Assembly (NCBI RefSeq): GCF_030534335.1
Contig: NZ_CP130565.1
Coordinates: 3,741,501-3,805,500 of the forward strand
Origin: Marivirga harenae
GTDB lineage: Bacteria; Bacteroidota; Bacteroidia; Cytophagales; Cyclobacteriaceae
Length of the DNA stretch: 64,000 bases
Direction of reading: 5' to 3'
Shown piece by piece: positions 8,545-21,261 of the stretch (the stretch's first letter is position 1; the number at the start of each line of letters is the position of its first letter). The notes under the pieces were generated by a model that worked only from the letters and a program-made list of their open reading frames with translations, had not been told where the DNA came from and searched no databases. Position numbers and translations under genes: made by a program.

Positions 8545-9413
8545 ATGATAAAATCCAAAAAGGGAATAGTGTTCAGAACATCAGTAGGCATAAGTGCATG
8601 CATTATCATGACTATAATGAGTGGATGCAGATTCTTTGCAAAACCATTGGAACTCTCCAGTGAGCACTTCTTGTTCACTGCAACCACACAAACAAGCTCG
8701 ATAGAAGAAATGCAGGAAGGTATCAAACGAGCAGAAAAGTTATACACCGCCTTAACTAAGATTATTCCCACGGATTTTCAACTCGACTCGGCCATTGCCG
8801 TAAAGCTAAACGGCAATTATGAAACTCAAGGACCATATGTAGATAGCAACGGAACTATACAGCTGTGGCGCTACTCAGCTTCTGAAGGAGGGTACTGGTC
8901 ACTCTTCACTCATGAACTGGTGCATGCCATTGCATTTAGTACCTCTGTTAAGCTCGGTGCACTAGAGTGGTCGTCTCTCGGTTTCTACAATGAGGCTTGG
9001 GCGGAGTACGTAGCACAGCTCATCGACCCAGAAAAGACTGGGTTTCCATTTTACGGTTTCAACGAAAACGTAGTTGCTGGTCACTGGGTATCACAGGGGG
9101 GCTAACACTTGCATTACTTCGAACTTCACATGAAGAACTCAATCTGTCTTGTGCACATCAGTCCTACACGATGCGTGCTTCATGGTTCCGATTTGTGGAT
9201 GAAACCTATGGCCGTCATGCCACATTGGAAATTATGTACGGGGGACGGGAAATGACACCTGAGGTAGTTGAAGAAATTCTAGGAGACTCATTGGTAAATG
9301 TTGATGATACATGGCAAACATGGATTATTGAACGTTATGAATCACATCCGGGAGCTGACACCGAAGCTGCCGCTTATCGTGCTAATATCTCATATTATCA
9401 GCCTTGTCAATAA
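8545..9413 (+). pseudogene. frameshifted HExxH metallopeptidase-like lipoprotein
   Basis: Two overlapping frames form one protein. The first (ATG 8545) has a lipoprotein signal (IMTIMSGC), the zinc motif HELVHA and a downstream NEAWAEY that could give the third ligand Glu. It stops at TAA 9103-9105 just after a run of six G (9096-9101). The other frame continues from that point as LTLALLRTSHEEL and ends at 9413 with a typical gluzincin tail (FRFVDETYGRHATLEIM). One extra G would join them. The site G-GGG-GGC is also a canonical -1 slippery heptamer, so recoding cannot be excluded. A TTG at 8503 is an alternative start. The gene looks visibly GC-richer than its neighbours, suggesting transfer. 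Confidence 0.75.
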
Positions 9414-9490
9414 CTTCATACAGAGCATCCTACTAACTTAATCATAACAGGTTAAAATTGGGTAATTTCATGCCTTACTCATATCCCGAT

Positions 9491-11551
<2,061 letters not shown>

Positions 11552-11623
11552 TTATATAATCTTTTCTAAAAGCATTAAAATATCGTGAATTTATTGGTAT
11601 TTTCGTCACAAAACTGAAAGAAA

Positions 11624-12085
11624 ATGCAAGTAATCACCAATCATACGGTTATCAGAAATAATTTTGAAAAGGCCGTGGAAAAAGTAAATGAAGCAGATCT
11701 AGTGATGATTCCGGCTGGCTTCAATAATCACATTCTTTGGAATATCGGCCATGCGGTAGTTACCCAAAATGTTTTACTTTATGGTATGTCAGGTTTAGAT
11801 TTTACACTCCCTACTGATTTTATTAAACGATATAAAAAAGGAAGTTTTCCCTCTGAGATTGAAAATCCAAAAACTGAATTGGCGAATATTTTTGAATTGG
11901 GAAAAATTGCCGATGAGCAACTAAGCTATGATATTCGGGAAATGAGATTTGATGACTATCAGCCTTACGAAACCAGCTTTGGAATAACCTTAAATAGTTT
12001 TAATGATGCTTTGCAGTTTAACAATATACATGAAGCAGTGCATTTAGGCTATGTTTTGGCATTAAAAAGAGCTTTGGGTTATTAA
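11624..12085 (+). CDS. DinB-family protein
   Basis: A 153-residue four-helix-bundle protein of the DinB/YfiT type. The motif HILWNIGHAVVTQN (about residues 52-65) and the C-terminal HEAVHLGYVLALKR give the His positions where the family binds a metal. Members include thiol-dependent S-transferases, but most are uncharacterised. It is alone, divergent from the flavoenzyme gene, and followed by two hairpins at 12091-12142. Confidence 0.85.
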   Translation: MQVITNHTVIRNNFEKAVEKVNEADLVMIPAGFNNHILWNIGHAVVTQNVLLYGMSGLDFTLPTDFIKRYKKGSFPSEIENPKTELANIFELGKIADEQLSYDIREMRFDDYQPYETSFGITLNSFNDALQFNNIHEAVHLGYVLALKRALGY

Positions 12086-12090
12086 CATTT

Positions 12091-12142
12091 TGGTCTTAGC
12101 GAGGCGCTAAGACCAGGGGAAGCCCCTTAATCCCCAAAGGGG
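12091..12142. repeat. two adjacent palindromic hairpins (REP-like)
   Basis: The first is a perfect 11-base-pair stem with a three-base loop (12091-12115, TGGTCTTAGCG/CGCTAAGACCA). The second is CCCC-AAA-GGGG at 12132-12142, preceded by another GGGGAAGCCCC stretch. No T run follows closely, so this is not a classical terminator. It looks like an interspersed palindromic unit, though no second copy is seen in this window. Confidence 0.5.
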
Positions 12143-12200
12143 AAATTACGTTGTAGTTTTTTTTCAAATTGTTGTAGTACAAGTCTTAAAAGCTATCAGC

Positions 12201-12659
12201 TTATTTCTCCTCATTAGCTACCTTTTTAAAACGTTCCCAACAACCTTCATAACATGTATTCACATCTTCATGAGGCCGTAACTTTAAAAAACCATCTTCT
12301 AATTCATAACGATTAAAAAGACGGGGTACAAAATCATCATATTCCTCAATTACACTATCTAATTCTATGTATAACATGTCGCTTATACTATTCGAAGACA
12401 ATTCAAAAAAACCTTCTTTTCTGCCATCAGGACATCCTACCCCTCGTTGTGTTGTTAAAAAAGATGAATCAGAGTTCAAAGTTATAAAATAACCATCTTC
12501 TACATCATAATATCCGCTAATCGCATCCCATTCTTCCACTAATTGCCATTTTCCATATAAAGAATCTTTATCGATTGGCTCCAACTCCTCCTCTACTGTT
12601 TCTTCTTTGCAGGAAAAAAACATTAGAAATGGAATTATTATAAATAGTAAGTTTCTCAT
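12201..12659 (-). CDS. lipocalin-like lipoprotein, paralogue 1 of 3
   Basis: A 152-residue lipoprotein: signal MRNLLFIIIPFLMFFSC, then an acidic linker (EEELEPIDKDSLYGKWQLVE), then a small beta-barrel-like domain. The GKWQLVE start is the hallmark of lipocalin-like domains of Bacteroidota. The C-terminal block (LKLRPHEDVNTCYEGC, with two Cys probably forming a disulfide) is shared with the two genes upstream. It is the last of three tandem copies on this strand. The function is unknown. Confidence 0.75.
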   Translation of the reverse strand: MRNLLFIIIPFLMFFSCKEETVEEELEPIDKDSLYGKWQLVEEWDAISGYYDVEDGYFITLNSDSSFLTTQRGVGCPDGRKEGFFELSSNSISDMLYIELDSVIEEYDDFVPRLFNRYELEDGFLKLRPHEDVNTCYEGCWERFKKVANEEK

Positions 12660-12706
12660 AAACGGTTATAGTCAATCTAAAGAAAACTTCTGTTTAAAAT
12701 TCAAAC

Positions 12707-13168
12707 TCACTTTTCCTCATTAGCTACTTTTTCGAAACTTCTGTAGCAACCCTCATCACAAGTATTTACACTTTCATGGGGAGTCAATTTTAAAAAGCCA
12801 TTATCCATTTTATACCTAAATAAAGAATTAGGTATAATCCCATCTTGTCTATCTTCACATTCAATCCTCATTTTCATGATTTTTCCCTCATCATCTTCAT
12901 ATAAACCATAAGTACCAACTAAAAGCTCCTCACCAGTTTTACAAAAAACAAGATAATTAGTTGAACAGGTAGAGTCTGAATTAAAAGTATAAAAATAACC
13001 GTCCTCTAGATATGTGGAACCTGAAGTAGCCCCGCCCCATATCTCTACTAACTGCCATTTTCCATATATAGAATCCTTATCGATTGGCTCCAGCCCCCCC
13101 TCTACTGTTTCTTCTTTGCAGGAACTGAACAATAATAATGGAATCATTAAAAATAATAAATTCCTCAC
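12707..13168 (-). CDS. lipocalin-like lipoprotein, paralogue 2 of 3
   Basis: The middle copy of the tandem triplet, 153 residues from a GTG at 13168. This start aligns exactly with the ATG of both paralogues (xRNLLF...SSC). An ATG at 13216 in the same frame overlaps the previous gene's stop as ATGA and would add 16 residues; translational coupling from it is possible. It shares LEPIDKDSIYGKWQLVE and the C-terminal LKLTPHESVNTCDEGC. The middle of the domain is the most diverged part among the three copies. Confidence 0.75.
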   Translation of the reverse strand: MRNLLFLMIPLLLFSSCKEETVEGGLEPIDKDSIYGKWQLVEIWGGATSGSTYLEDGYFYTFNSDSTCSTNYLVFCKTGEELLVGTYGLYEDDEGKIMKMRIECEDRQDGIIPNSLFRYKMDNGFLKLTPHESVNTCDEGCYRSFEKVANEEK

Positions 13169-13212
13169 AATAAGTACTTTATGATATAAAGAGAGACAAG
13201 CTTTAAAAGAAT

Positions 13213-13665
13213 TCATTTCTCCTCGTTGGCTACCTTTTTAAAACGTTCCCAACAACCTTCATCACATGTATGGTAATCTTCATGAGGAGTCAACTTTAAA
13301 AAACCATCTTCCAATTCATAACGATAAAAACCACTAACTATTTCGGTCTCACCATTGTCTTGACAAGTAAACGCTACTTCCATTATATCACTAGTACTAT
13401 CACTTGATAATTTGAATGCACATTTTACATTATCACAATCCTTAAAAGACCAACTCACAGAACAAGTAGAATCTGAATTAAAAGTACGGTAATAACCATC
13501 CTCTACTTCATAAGGATCGGACATAACCCCATCCCATTCTTCCACCAACTGCCATTTCCCATATAATGAATCCTTATCGATTGGCTCCAGCTCTTCCTCT
13601 ACTTTTTCTTCATTACAGGAAATAACGAATAAAAGAGGTAAGATTAAAAAAATTAAGTTTTTCAT
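13213..13665 (-). CDS. lipocalin-like lipoprotein, paralogue 3 of 3
   Basis: The first copy in transcription order, 150 residues: signal MKNLIFLILPLLFVISC, linker with LEPIDKDSLYGKWQLVEEW, domain with four additional Cys in the middle, and the shared end LKLTPHEDYHTCDEGC. Nucleotide-level similarity to the other two copies is visible at both ends of the gene (linker and C-terminus), indicating recent duplication or gene conversion. The function is unknown. Confidence 0.75.
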   Translation of the reverse strand: MKNLIFLILPLLFVISCNEEKVEEELEPIDKDSLYGKWQLVEEWDGVMSDPYEVEDGYYRTFNSDSTCSVSWSFKDCDNVKCAFKLSSDSTSDIMEVAFTCQDNGETEIVSGFYRYELEDGFLKLTPHEDYHTCDEGCWERFKKVANEEK

Positions 13666-13677
13666 AATAAGTCAAAT

Positions 13678-13833
13678 TTAGTTGATAATTAATTGCTTGG
13701 TTTCGGTTAATCCTTGGTGTTGTACTTTTACCGTATAGGCTCCTTTTTTAATTTCGCTTAGATTAATGGTTGTAGATTGCATTAATTGTCCGTGTGCCAC
13801 CAACTTTTGGATCTTCGAAACAAATTAAAACTA
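13678..13833 (-). pseudogene. remnant of a type IX secretion C-terminal sorting domain
   Basis: Read on the minus strand, a frame ending at TAA 13680-13678 encodes TINLSEIKKGAYTVKVQH followed by GLTETKQLIIN, a typical type A C-terminal sorting domain end. In the same frame there is a stop (TAA) only about 50 codons upstream and no start codon, so the passenger protein is missing. It lies just upstream of the lipoprotein triplet. Probably the debris of a deleted secreted or surface protein gene. Confidence 0.65.
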
Positions 13834-13916
13834 CTGAAATACTTTTAAAAATCGTATGAACGTTTGATGTAAACTTAATAATTAATTACAAACCACCCAA
13901 ATACATATGTATTTTT

Positions 13917-14990
13917 TCAAATCGAACCCCACTTACTATTTAAATTATAAAAAGTCTCCCCATTGGCAATTCTAATCGGTGAAGCAATGTTATTATGATA
14001 TAATTGCCCAGTTCCCAAGCCTTGAGGCATTTTTACTTTTAAATAAGAGGCTAATTGGCAGATGGCATTTAAGCCGATATTAGATTCCAGCATACTAGTC
14101 ATCCACCAACCAATGTCCATGGATTCGGCTATTTTAATCCACTCCAAAGTTGATTGAATACCTCCTACTAAGCTAGGTTTTAAGATAATAAACTGAGGAT
14201 TAATATCTTCCAAAAGGGCTAACTTCTTTTCCTTATTATTTATGCCAATCAATTCTTCATCCAAAGCGATGGGCAATGGCGTTTTGCTACATAAAAATGC
14301 CATATCATCATTTTTCCCTGCTTTTATTGGCTGCTCAATGGAATGTAAATCCAGTTTTGCTAACTCACTCAATTTGTCCAAGGCCTCTGGTGCTTTAAAA
14401 GCCCCATTAGCATCAACACGTAATGTCACTTGCTCTTTTGAATAGTGATTTCGAATGGATTTTAAGAGCGACAATTCAGTATCAAAATCAAGGGCCCCAA
14501 TCTTCATTTTAATGCAATCAAAACCTGCATCTAATTTTTCCTGAATCTGTTTCTGCATAAACTCTTTACTTCCCATCCATATCAAGCCATTAATGGGAAT
14601 TCTTTCTTTGCCTTGATAAAAAGGGGTGTCAAAAATGAGTTTCTTACCTCCATTAATGGCATCCAATAAAGAAGTCTCCACTGCAAAGCGAATTGAAGGA
14701 AAACCGTCAGGACAAACACTATGAGCAATTTCAAATGCTTCTTCCATAGCGGTTGGTATTTGCAATCCAATCAATTGCTCGCAAACCTTTTCCAATTGGG
14801 TTTCCATTTGATCTAATGGCTCAACACTCAGTCCTTTTAATGGTCCAGCCTCTCCAATTCCCACTAATTTATTTTCTGCATACAATTTTAAATACCATGT
14901 ATCTTTCTCTTTTAAAGTGCCACGGGAAGTACCAGCTTCAAATTTGAATTGCAGGGTATGATGTTGGATGGAAGCCGAAGTTATTCTCAT
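13917..14990 (-). CDS. menC: o-succinylbenzoate synthase (enolase superfamily)
   Basis: A 357-residue member of the muconate-lactonizing subgroup of the enolase superfamily. The catalytic Lys pair appears as CIKMKIG and ILKPSLVGG, and the Mg2+ ligands as DANGAF, SIEQP and LDEE. MenC dehydrates SHCHC to o-succinylbenzoate in menaquinone synthesis. The same fold includes dipeptide epimerases and N-acylamino acid racemases, so the substrate is not certain. No other men genes are in the window. Confidence 0.75.
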   Translation of the reverse strand: MRITSASIQHHTLQFKFEAGTSRGTLKEKDTWYLKLYAENKLVGIGEAGPLKGLSVEPLDQMETQLEKVCEQLIGLQIPTAMEEAFEIAHSVCPDGFPSIRFAVETSLLDAINGGKKLIFDTPFYQGKERIPINGLIWMGSKEFMQKQIQEKLDAGFDCIKMKIGALDFDTELSLLKSIRNHYSKEQVTLRVDANGAFKAPEALDKLSELAKLDLHSIEQPIKAGKNDDMAFLCSKTPLPIALDEELIGINNKEKKLALLEDINPQFIILKPSLVGGIQSTLEWIKIAESMDIGWWMTSMLESNIGLNAICQLASYLKVKMPQGLGTGQLYHNNIASPIRIANGETFYNLNSKWGSI

Positions 14991-15118
14991 ATTTTATATT
15001 GTCATTTAATCAATAAACTATTGAAGCTAGGTACTAATCGACTGATAATACCACAAAAATCATCATATGTAAAACTTAATGGCAACTTAAGTCGTTCCTT
15101 TTGAAAATTCTAAACAAT

Positions 15119-15760
15119 ATGATAAGAAATACTGCCATCATCATTTTAAGTCTATTATTTTTTGCCTGTGCAGCAGAAAACAAAAAGTCAGAGAACACAG
15201 AATCCACTTCTATCGCAATTCAAAACACAGAAGCCATTGATACTGCCTATTTTGCTGGTGGGTGTTTCTGGTGCGTGGAAGCTTCCTTTGAACAAATAAA
15301 AGGAGTTCAAGAAGCTATTTCAGGCTATTCCGGAGGTGACGAAGAAAATCCGAGCTATAAAGAAGTGAGCTATGGAAGAACTAATCATGCCGAAGCGGTG
15401 ATGGTGCTTTATGATACTTCCGTCATCAATTATGAAACACTTTTGGATATTTTCTTTGTAGCTCACGATCCTACTCAACTGAACCGTCAAGGGCCAGATG
15501 TTGGAAAACAATATCGTTCTGCTATATTCTACAGAAATTCAAAAGAAAAGAATTTAGCGCTTAAGAAAATGAATGAGCTAGCTTCAAAATTTGATGATGA
15601 AATTGTAACAGAGCTAACAGCGTTCACTAAATTTTGGGATGCAGAGGACTATCATCAAGATTACGAAAAGAAAAACCCTAATGATCGCTATATAGTAAAT
15701 GTTTCTAAGCCTAAAATTGATAAGGTTGCTAGAACTTTTAAAGATATTTTGAAGGACTAA
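15119..15760 (+). CDS. msrA: peptide methionine sulfoxide reductase MsrA, lipoprotein form
   Basis: A 213-residue MsrA from the ATG at 15119 (a TTG six codons upstream is an alternative). The N-terminus is a lipoprotein signal ending FFAC (Cys17), so the enzyme works outside the cytoplasm, repairing oxidised Met-S-sulfoxide in envelope proteins. The active site GGCFWC (Cys49 nucleophile) and the segments GYSGGDEENPSY and QYRSAIFY are intact. It converges on katG, with a shared terminator between them. Confidence 0.93.
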   Translation: MIRNTAIIILSLLFFACAAENKKSENTESTSIAIQNTEAIDTAYFAGGCFWCVEASFEQIKGVQEAISGYSGGDEENPSYKEVSYGRTNHAEAVMVLYDTSVINYETLLDIFFVAHDPTQLNRQGPDVGKQYRSAIFYRNSKEKNLALKKMNELASKFDDEIVTELTAFTKFWDAEDYHQDYEKKNPNDRYIVNVSKPKIDKVARTFKDILKD

Positions 15761-15814
15761 ATTACACTCCCTTTAATAAGGAGAAAGCACTATTCATAAT
15801 TAACTTTGCAGAAA

Positions 15815-15844
15815 AAAGGCATCCATATTTTAATGGATGCCTTT
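15815..15844. terminator. bidirectional intrinsic terminator between msrA and katG
   Basis: A 12-base-pair perfect stem (AAAGGCATCCAT with ATGGATGCCTTT) with a six-base loop. T-rich tracts lie on both sides for the two convergent genes. Confidence 0.8.
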
Positions 15845-15869
15845 CTTATTATATACTTAGTTGAAAAGC

Positions 15870-18091
<2,222 letters not shown>

Positions 18092-18308
18092 TTAAGTTTC
18101 TTTTACTTGTAATTTAGGAATTAAAATTCAATACTTTTTATCTATATTATTTATAACATTATAGATATTTACTATATTTTTCAATAACGTTTTATCTAGT
18201 TATAATTTAGTAAATTCCAAGTCAATTAAAAAACAGTAGCTTCTAATTAAGCTAATCTACATTTTAACCTACAGAGTAATAAACACCGGGATCATAAAGG
18301 ATAAGTCA

Positions 18309-18346
18309 TAAAAAAAGGCGATTGAAATCCACATCAATCACCTTTT
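18309..18346 (-). terminator. intrinsic terminator of arsC
   Basis: Read on minus, GGTGATTGA pairs with TCAATCGCC (one G-T wobble) and is followed by a run of seven T. It lies directly after the stop of the arsenate reductase gene. The rest of 18080-18366, upstream of katG, is AT-rich with no clear operator. Confidence 0.8.
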
Positions 18347-18366
18347 CACTATAAAATCAATACTGC

Positions 18367-18711
18367 TTAAAGAATCTCTAAAACCTTTTCAGGCGGCCGA
18401 CCGACTACGGCTTTATCACCATTAATAAATATTGGTCTTTCAATTAACTTAGGTTCAGCAATCATAGCTTCAATCCATTTAGAATCTGACAGATCTTTAC
18501 CCTTATACATTTCTTTAAAAATCTTTTCATTTTTTCGTAAAAGATCTTCTGCTTTCATATCTAATTTCTGAAGTACATCCTCTAATTCAGCATGCGTAGG
18601 AATTTGTTTTAAATATTCCACAATCTCTGGTTCAACACCTTTATCCGTAAGAATTTTTAAGGCTTCTCTGCTTTTTCCACATCTGGGATTATGATATAGT
18701 CTCATGATCAA
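18367..18711 (-). CDS. arsC: arsenate reductase (glutaredoxin type), ArsC/Spx family
   Basis: A 114-residue ArsC-fold protein. The catalytic Cys is in YHNPRCGKSR near residue 11, and the oxyanion-binding Arg segment LIERPIF and the C-terminal VGRPPEKVLEIL are typical of glutathione/glutaredoxin-coupled arsenate reductases. A second ATG two codons in is an equal start. There are no other ars genes nearby, so a general stress role, as for Spx relatives, is possible. Confidence 0.88.
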   Translation of the reverse strand: MIMRLYHNPRCGKSREALKILTDKGVEPEIVEYLKQIPTHAELEDVLQKLDMKAEDLLRKNEKIFKEMYKGKDLSDSKWIEAMIAEPKLIERPIFINGDKAVVGRPPEKVLEIL

Positions 18712-18760
18712 TCGTTTTTATTAATAAAAAGTAAAGAAAGAAATCACAAATAGCAAAAAA

Positions 18761-19303
18761 CTACCCGATGGTTTCTACTACCAAATTATGGTTTGTATAA
18801 ATACAAATATCAGCCGCAATGTGTAAACTTTCCCTAACAATATCCTCTGCTGATAGATTATCTCCGGCATGCTTTTTCAATGCAGTGGCTGCAGATTGGG
18901 CATACATACTCCCCGAACCTATGGTTGCAATTTGATTGTCAGGCTCTAAAACATCACCGGTTCCAGAAATAATCAATACTTCATCTTTATCCGCAACAAT
19001 CATCATGGCCTCTAATTTCCTTAAATATCGATCTGTTCGCCACTCTTTTGCCAATTCAATTGCTGAACGCTTCATATTGCCGCCAAAAGCATTTAGCTTT
19101 TCATCAAACTTCTCTAGTAAATTAAAAGCATCAGCCGTAGATCCGGCAAAACCGGTCACAATTTTACCATCCTGTAATTTTCTGATTTTTTTGACATTGC
19201 TTTTTGCAACAGTGTTACCCATTGTTGCTTGACCATCAGCTCCAATAGCTACTTGACCTTTATGCACAACCGCACAAACAGTTGTTGATCTTATTTTTGA
19301 CAT
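18761..19303 (-). CDS. hslV: HslV, peptidase subunit of the HslUV ATP-dependent protease
   Basis: A proteasome-related threonine peptidase. From the ATG at 19303 the protein has 180 residues, with a short propeptide MSKIRS before the catalytic Thr-Thr ([10 protein letters not shown]) and the conserved [10 protein letters not shown] and [14 protein letters not shown] segments. A longer frame from 19354 adds 17 residues lying on the upstream terminator and is unlikely. The ATPase gene hslU is not adjacent. Confidence 0.93.
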   Translation of the reverse strand: MSKIRSTTVCAVVHKGQVAIGADGQATMGNTVAKSNVKKIRKLQDGKIVTGFAGSTADAFNLLEKFDEKLNAFGGNMKRSAIELAKEWRTDRYLRKLEAMMIVADKDEVLIISGTGDVLEPDNQIATIGSGSMYAQSAATALKKHAGDNLSAEDIVRESLHIAADICIYTNHNLVVETIG

Positions 19304-19331
19304 CTTAATTCTTCTGTTAAATATTAGTAAT

Positions 19332-19363
19332 AAAAAAGTCTCGTTATCAAACAACGAGACTTT
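19332..19363 (-). terminator. intrinsic terminator of the pyruvate dehydrogenase E2 gene
   Basis: On minus, AAAGTCTCGTT pairs with AACGAGACTTT around a seven-base loop and is followed by TTTTTTATT. It separates the E2 gene from hslV. Confidence 0.85.
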
Positions 19364-19385
19364 GTACTACAGGTTAGTATATTTC

Positions 19386-21080
19386 TTAAATCAGTATTCT
19401 CACTGGATCTTCTAACAATCCTTTTAATGTTTGCAAGAATGCAGAACCCACTGCTCCATCAACTACTCTATGATCGCATGAAAGGGTTACTTTCATTATG
19501 TTTCCTGGCACTAATTGACCGTCTTTTACTACAGCAGTTTGTTTGATTCCACCAACTGCTAAAATACAAGCATCTGGCGGATTGATGATGGCTGTAAATT
19601 CTTCTACTCCAAACATTCCTAAATTGGAAACTGTGAAAGTATTGCCTTCCCAGTCTTTTGGTTCCAATTCTTTATTTTTAGCCTTTTGGGCAAAATCTTT
19701 AGCTTCTGCTGCAATATGAGATAGTGACTTATTATCAGCAAATCGAATTACAGGAACCAACAATCCTTCCTCAACTGCTACCGCCATACCCACGTGGATA
19801 TGTTGGTTTCTTCTTATCTTATCTCCCATCCACGAGCTATTGACTTTTGGGTGCTGGCGTAAAGCTGATGCTACCGCTTTAATCACAATATCGTTAAAGG
19901 AAATTTTCACCGGAGACAACTCATTGATGCTTTTTCTTGCATCCATTGCTTTATCCATGTTGATTTCCATTGTGACATAGAAATGAGGAGCAGTGAACTT
20001 ACTTTCAGACAGTCTTTTTGCTACTGTTTTTCTCATCTGAGAAACTTTCACTTCTTCATAGCTCTCTTCTCCCACTACTTGTGGAATATTGATTGCTTGA
20101 CCAGTTGAAGCATCTTTTTGTGGAGCTTCTGAAGATTTTGCTTTTGGAGTAAAGTTCTCCACATCAGATTTTATTATTCTACCATTCCCTCCAGAACCTT
20201 CTACATCAGCTAAATCAATTCCTTTATCTTTAGCGATCTTTTTTGCTAGTGGGCTAGCAAATATTCTTCCTCCATCGCTTTTTCGACCTTCCTTATTTGA
20301 AGTTTCTGCTGGTGGAGTAGGTTTTGCACTATCTGATCCCGGTTTGCTGTCAGAAGTTGATTTATCTTTTTCTTCTGTTTTCTCCTCCTTCTTATTTTCG
20401 TCAGTTCCAGATGATTTTTGCTCGTGGGCCTTTATTAATTTTTCATAATCAGCACCTTCTTCACCAATTACGGCAATAACCCCATCAATTGGAGCTGCAT
20501 CACCTTCCTTAATACCAATATATAATAAGGTACCATCCTCATAAGCTTCAAGCTCCATGGTAGCCTTATCGGTTTCTACCTCTGCTAAAATGTCACCAGC
20601 TTCCACTTTATCACCTTCTTTTTTCAACCAAGAAGCAATAACACCCTCTTCCATAGTATCACTCATTTTAGGCATGGTGATTAAAGTGGCATTAACATCG
20701 GAAGCATCTATTGACTCTTCTTTACCACCAGAACTAGTTTCTTTAGATTCTTTTTTATCTGCTTTATCATTGTCAGATTTATTGGAACTAGCTGCTTCTC
20801 CACCGTTTTCAATTTCCTTTAATAAACCATCAATATCCTCACCTTTTTCCCCAATGATAGCAATAACACCTTCAATAGGAACTGCATCGCCCTCTTTGAC
20901 ACCAATATGTAAAATCACACCGTCTTCATAAGACTCTAATTCCATTGTAGCTTTATCGGTTTCAACCTCAGCCAATACATCTCCAGATGATACTTCATCG
21001 CCCTCTTTAACCAACCATGAGGAAATCACACCTTCTTCCATGGTGTCACTCATTTTGGGCATTTTTATTACTTCAGCCAT
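19386..21080 (-). CDS. dihydrolipoamide acetyltransferase, E2 of pyruvate dehydrogenase
   Basis: A 564-residue E2 core protein that transfers the acetyl group from lipoyl-lysine to CoA. It has two N-terminal lipoyl domains (about 1-80 and 135-215), each with the lipoylation motif DKATMELE, separated by charged Ser/Lys/Glu-rich linkers. Then comes a peripheral subunit-binding domain (ASPLAKKIAKDKGIDLADVE, about 270-305) and a C-terminal acyltransferase domain ending with the catalytic DHRVVDGAVGSAF. It is the only PDH subunit gene here, which is common in Bacteroidota. Confidence 0.94.
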   Translation of the reverse strand: MAEVIKMPKMSDTMEEGVISSWLVKEGDEVSSGDVLAEVETDKATMELESYEDGVILHIGVKEGDAVPIEGVIAIIGEKGEDIDGLLKEIENGGEAASSNKSDNDKADKKESKETSSGGKEESIDASDVNATLITMPKMSDTMEEGVIASWLKKEGDKVEAGDILAEVETDKATMELEAYEDGTLLYIGIKEGDAAPIDGVIAVIGEEGADYEKLIKAHEQKSSGTDENKKEEKTEEKDKSTSDSKPGSDSAKPTPPAETSNKEGRKSDGGRIFASPLAKKIAKDKGIDLADVEGSGGNGRIIKSDVENFTPKAKSSEAPQKDASTGQAINIPQVVGEESYEEVKVSQMRKTVAKRLSESKFTAPHFYVTMEINMDKAMDARKSINELSPVKISFNDIVIKAVASALRQHPKVNSSWMGDKIRRNQHIHVGMAVAVEEGLLVPVIRFADNKSLSHIAAEAKDFAQKAKNKELEPKDWEGNTFTVSNLGMFGVEEFTAIINPPDACILAVGGIKQTAVVKDGQLVPGNIMKVTLSCDHRVVDGAVGSAFLQTLKGLLEDPVRILI

Positions 21081-21211
21081 ATATGTATAAATCTTCTATT
21101 TCTAATAAACTTGTCAAAAATAATGGGAATTCAGCCTTAATTCAAATTAATTGAAATAAACTATTAAGAATACCCTAAAACTTCTGTATTGTTTTACATT
21201 TTAACTAAATT

Positions 21212-21242
21212 AAAAAGCCCGTACCAACTAAGGAACGGGCTA
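21212..21242 (-). terminator. intrinsic terminator of the OmpH-like gene
   Basis: On minus, AGCCCGT pairs with ACGGGCT around a 12-base loop and is followed by TTTTTAATTT. It lies just after the OmpH-like stop codon at 21262. Confidence 0.8.
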
Positions 21243-21261
21243 AACTAGTAATAGTAAAAAA

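Noticed and set aside
8997-9413. Separate gene starting inside the metallopeptidase
   Set aside because: Its first 35 codons are an out-of-frame read of the upstream frame; the rest continues the same protein after the G run, so it is one interrupted gene.
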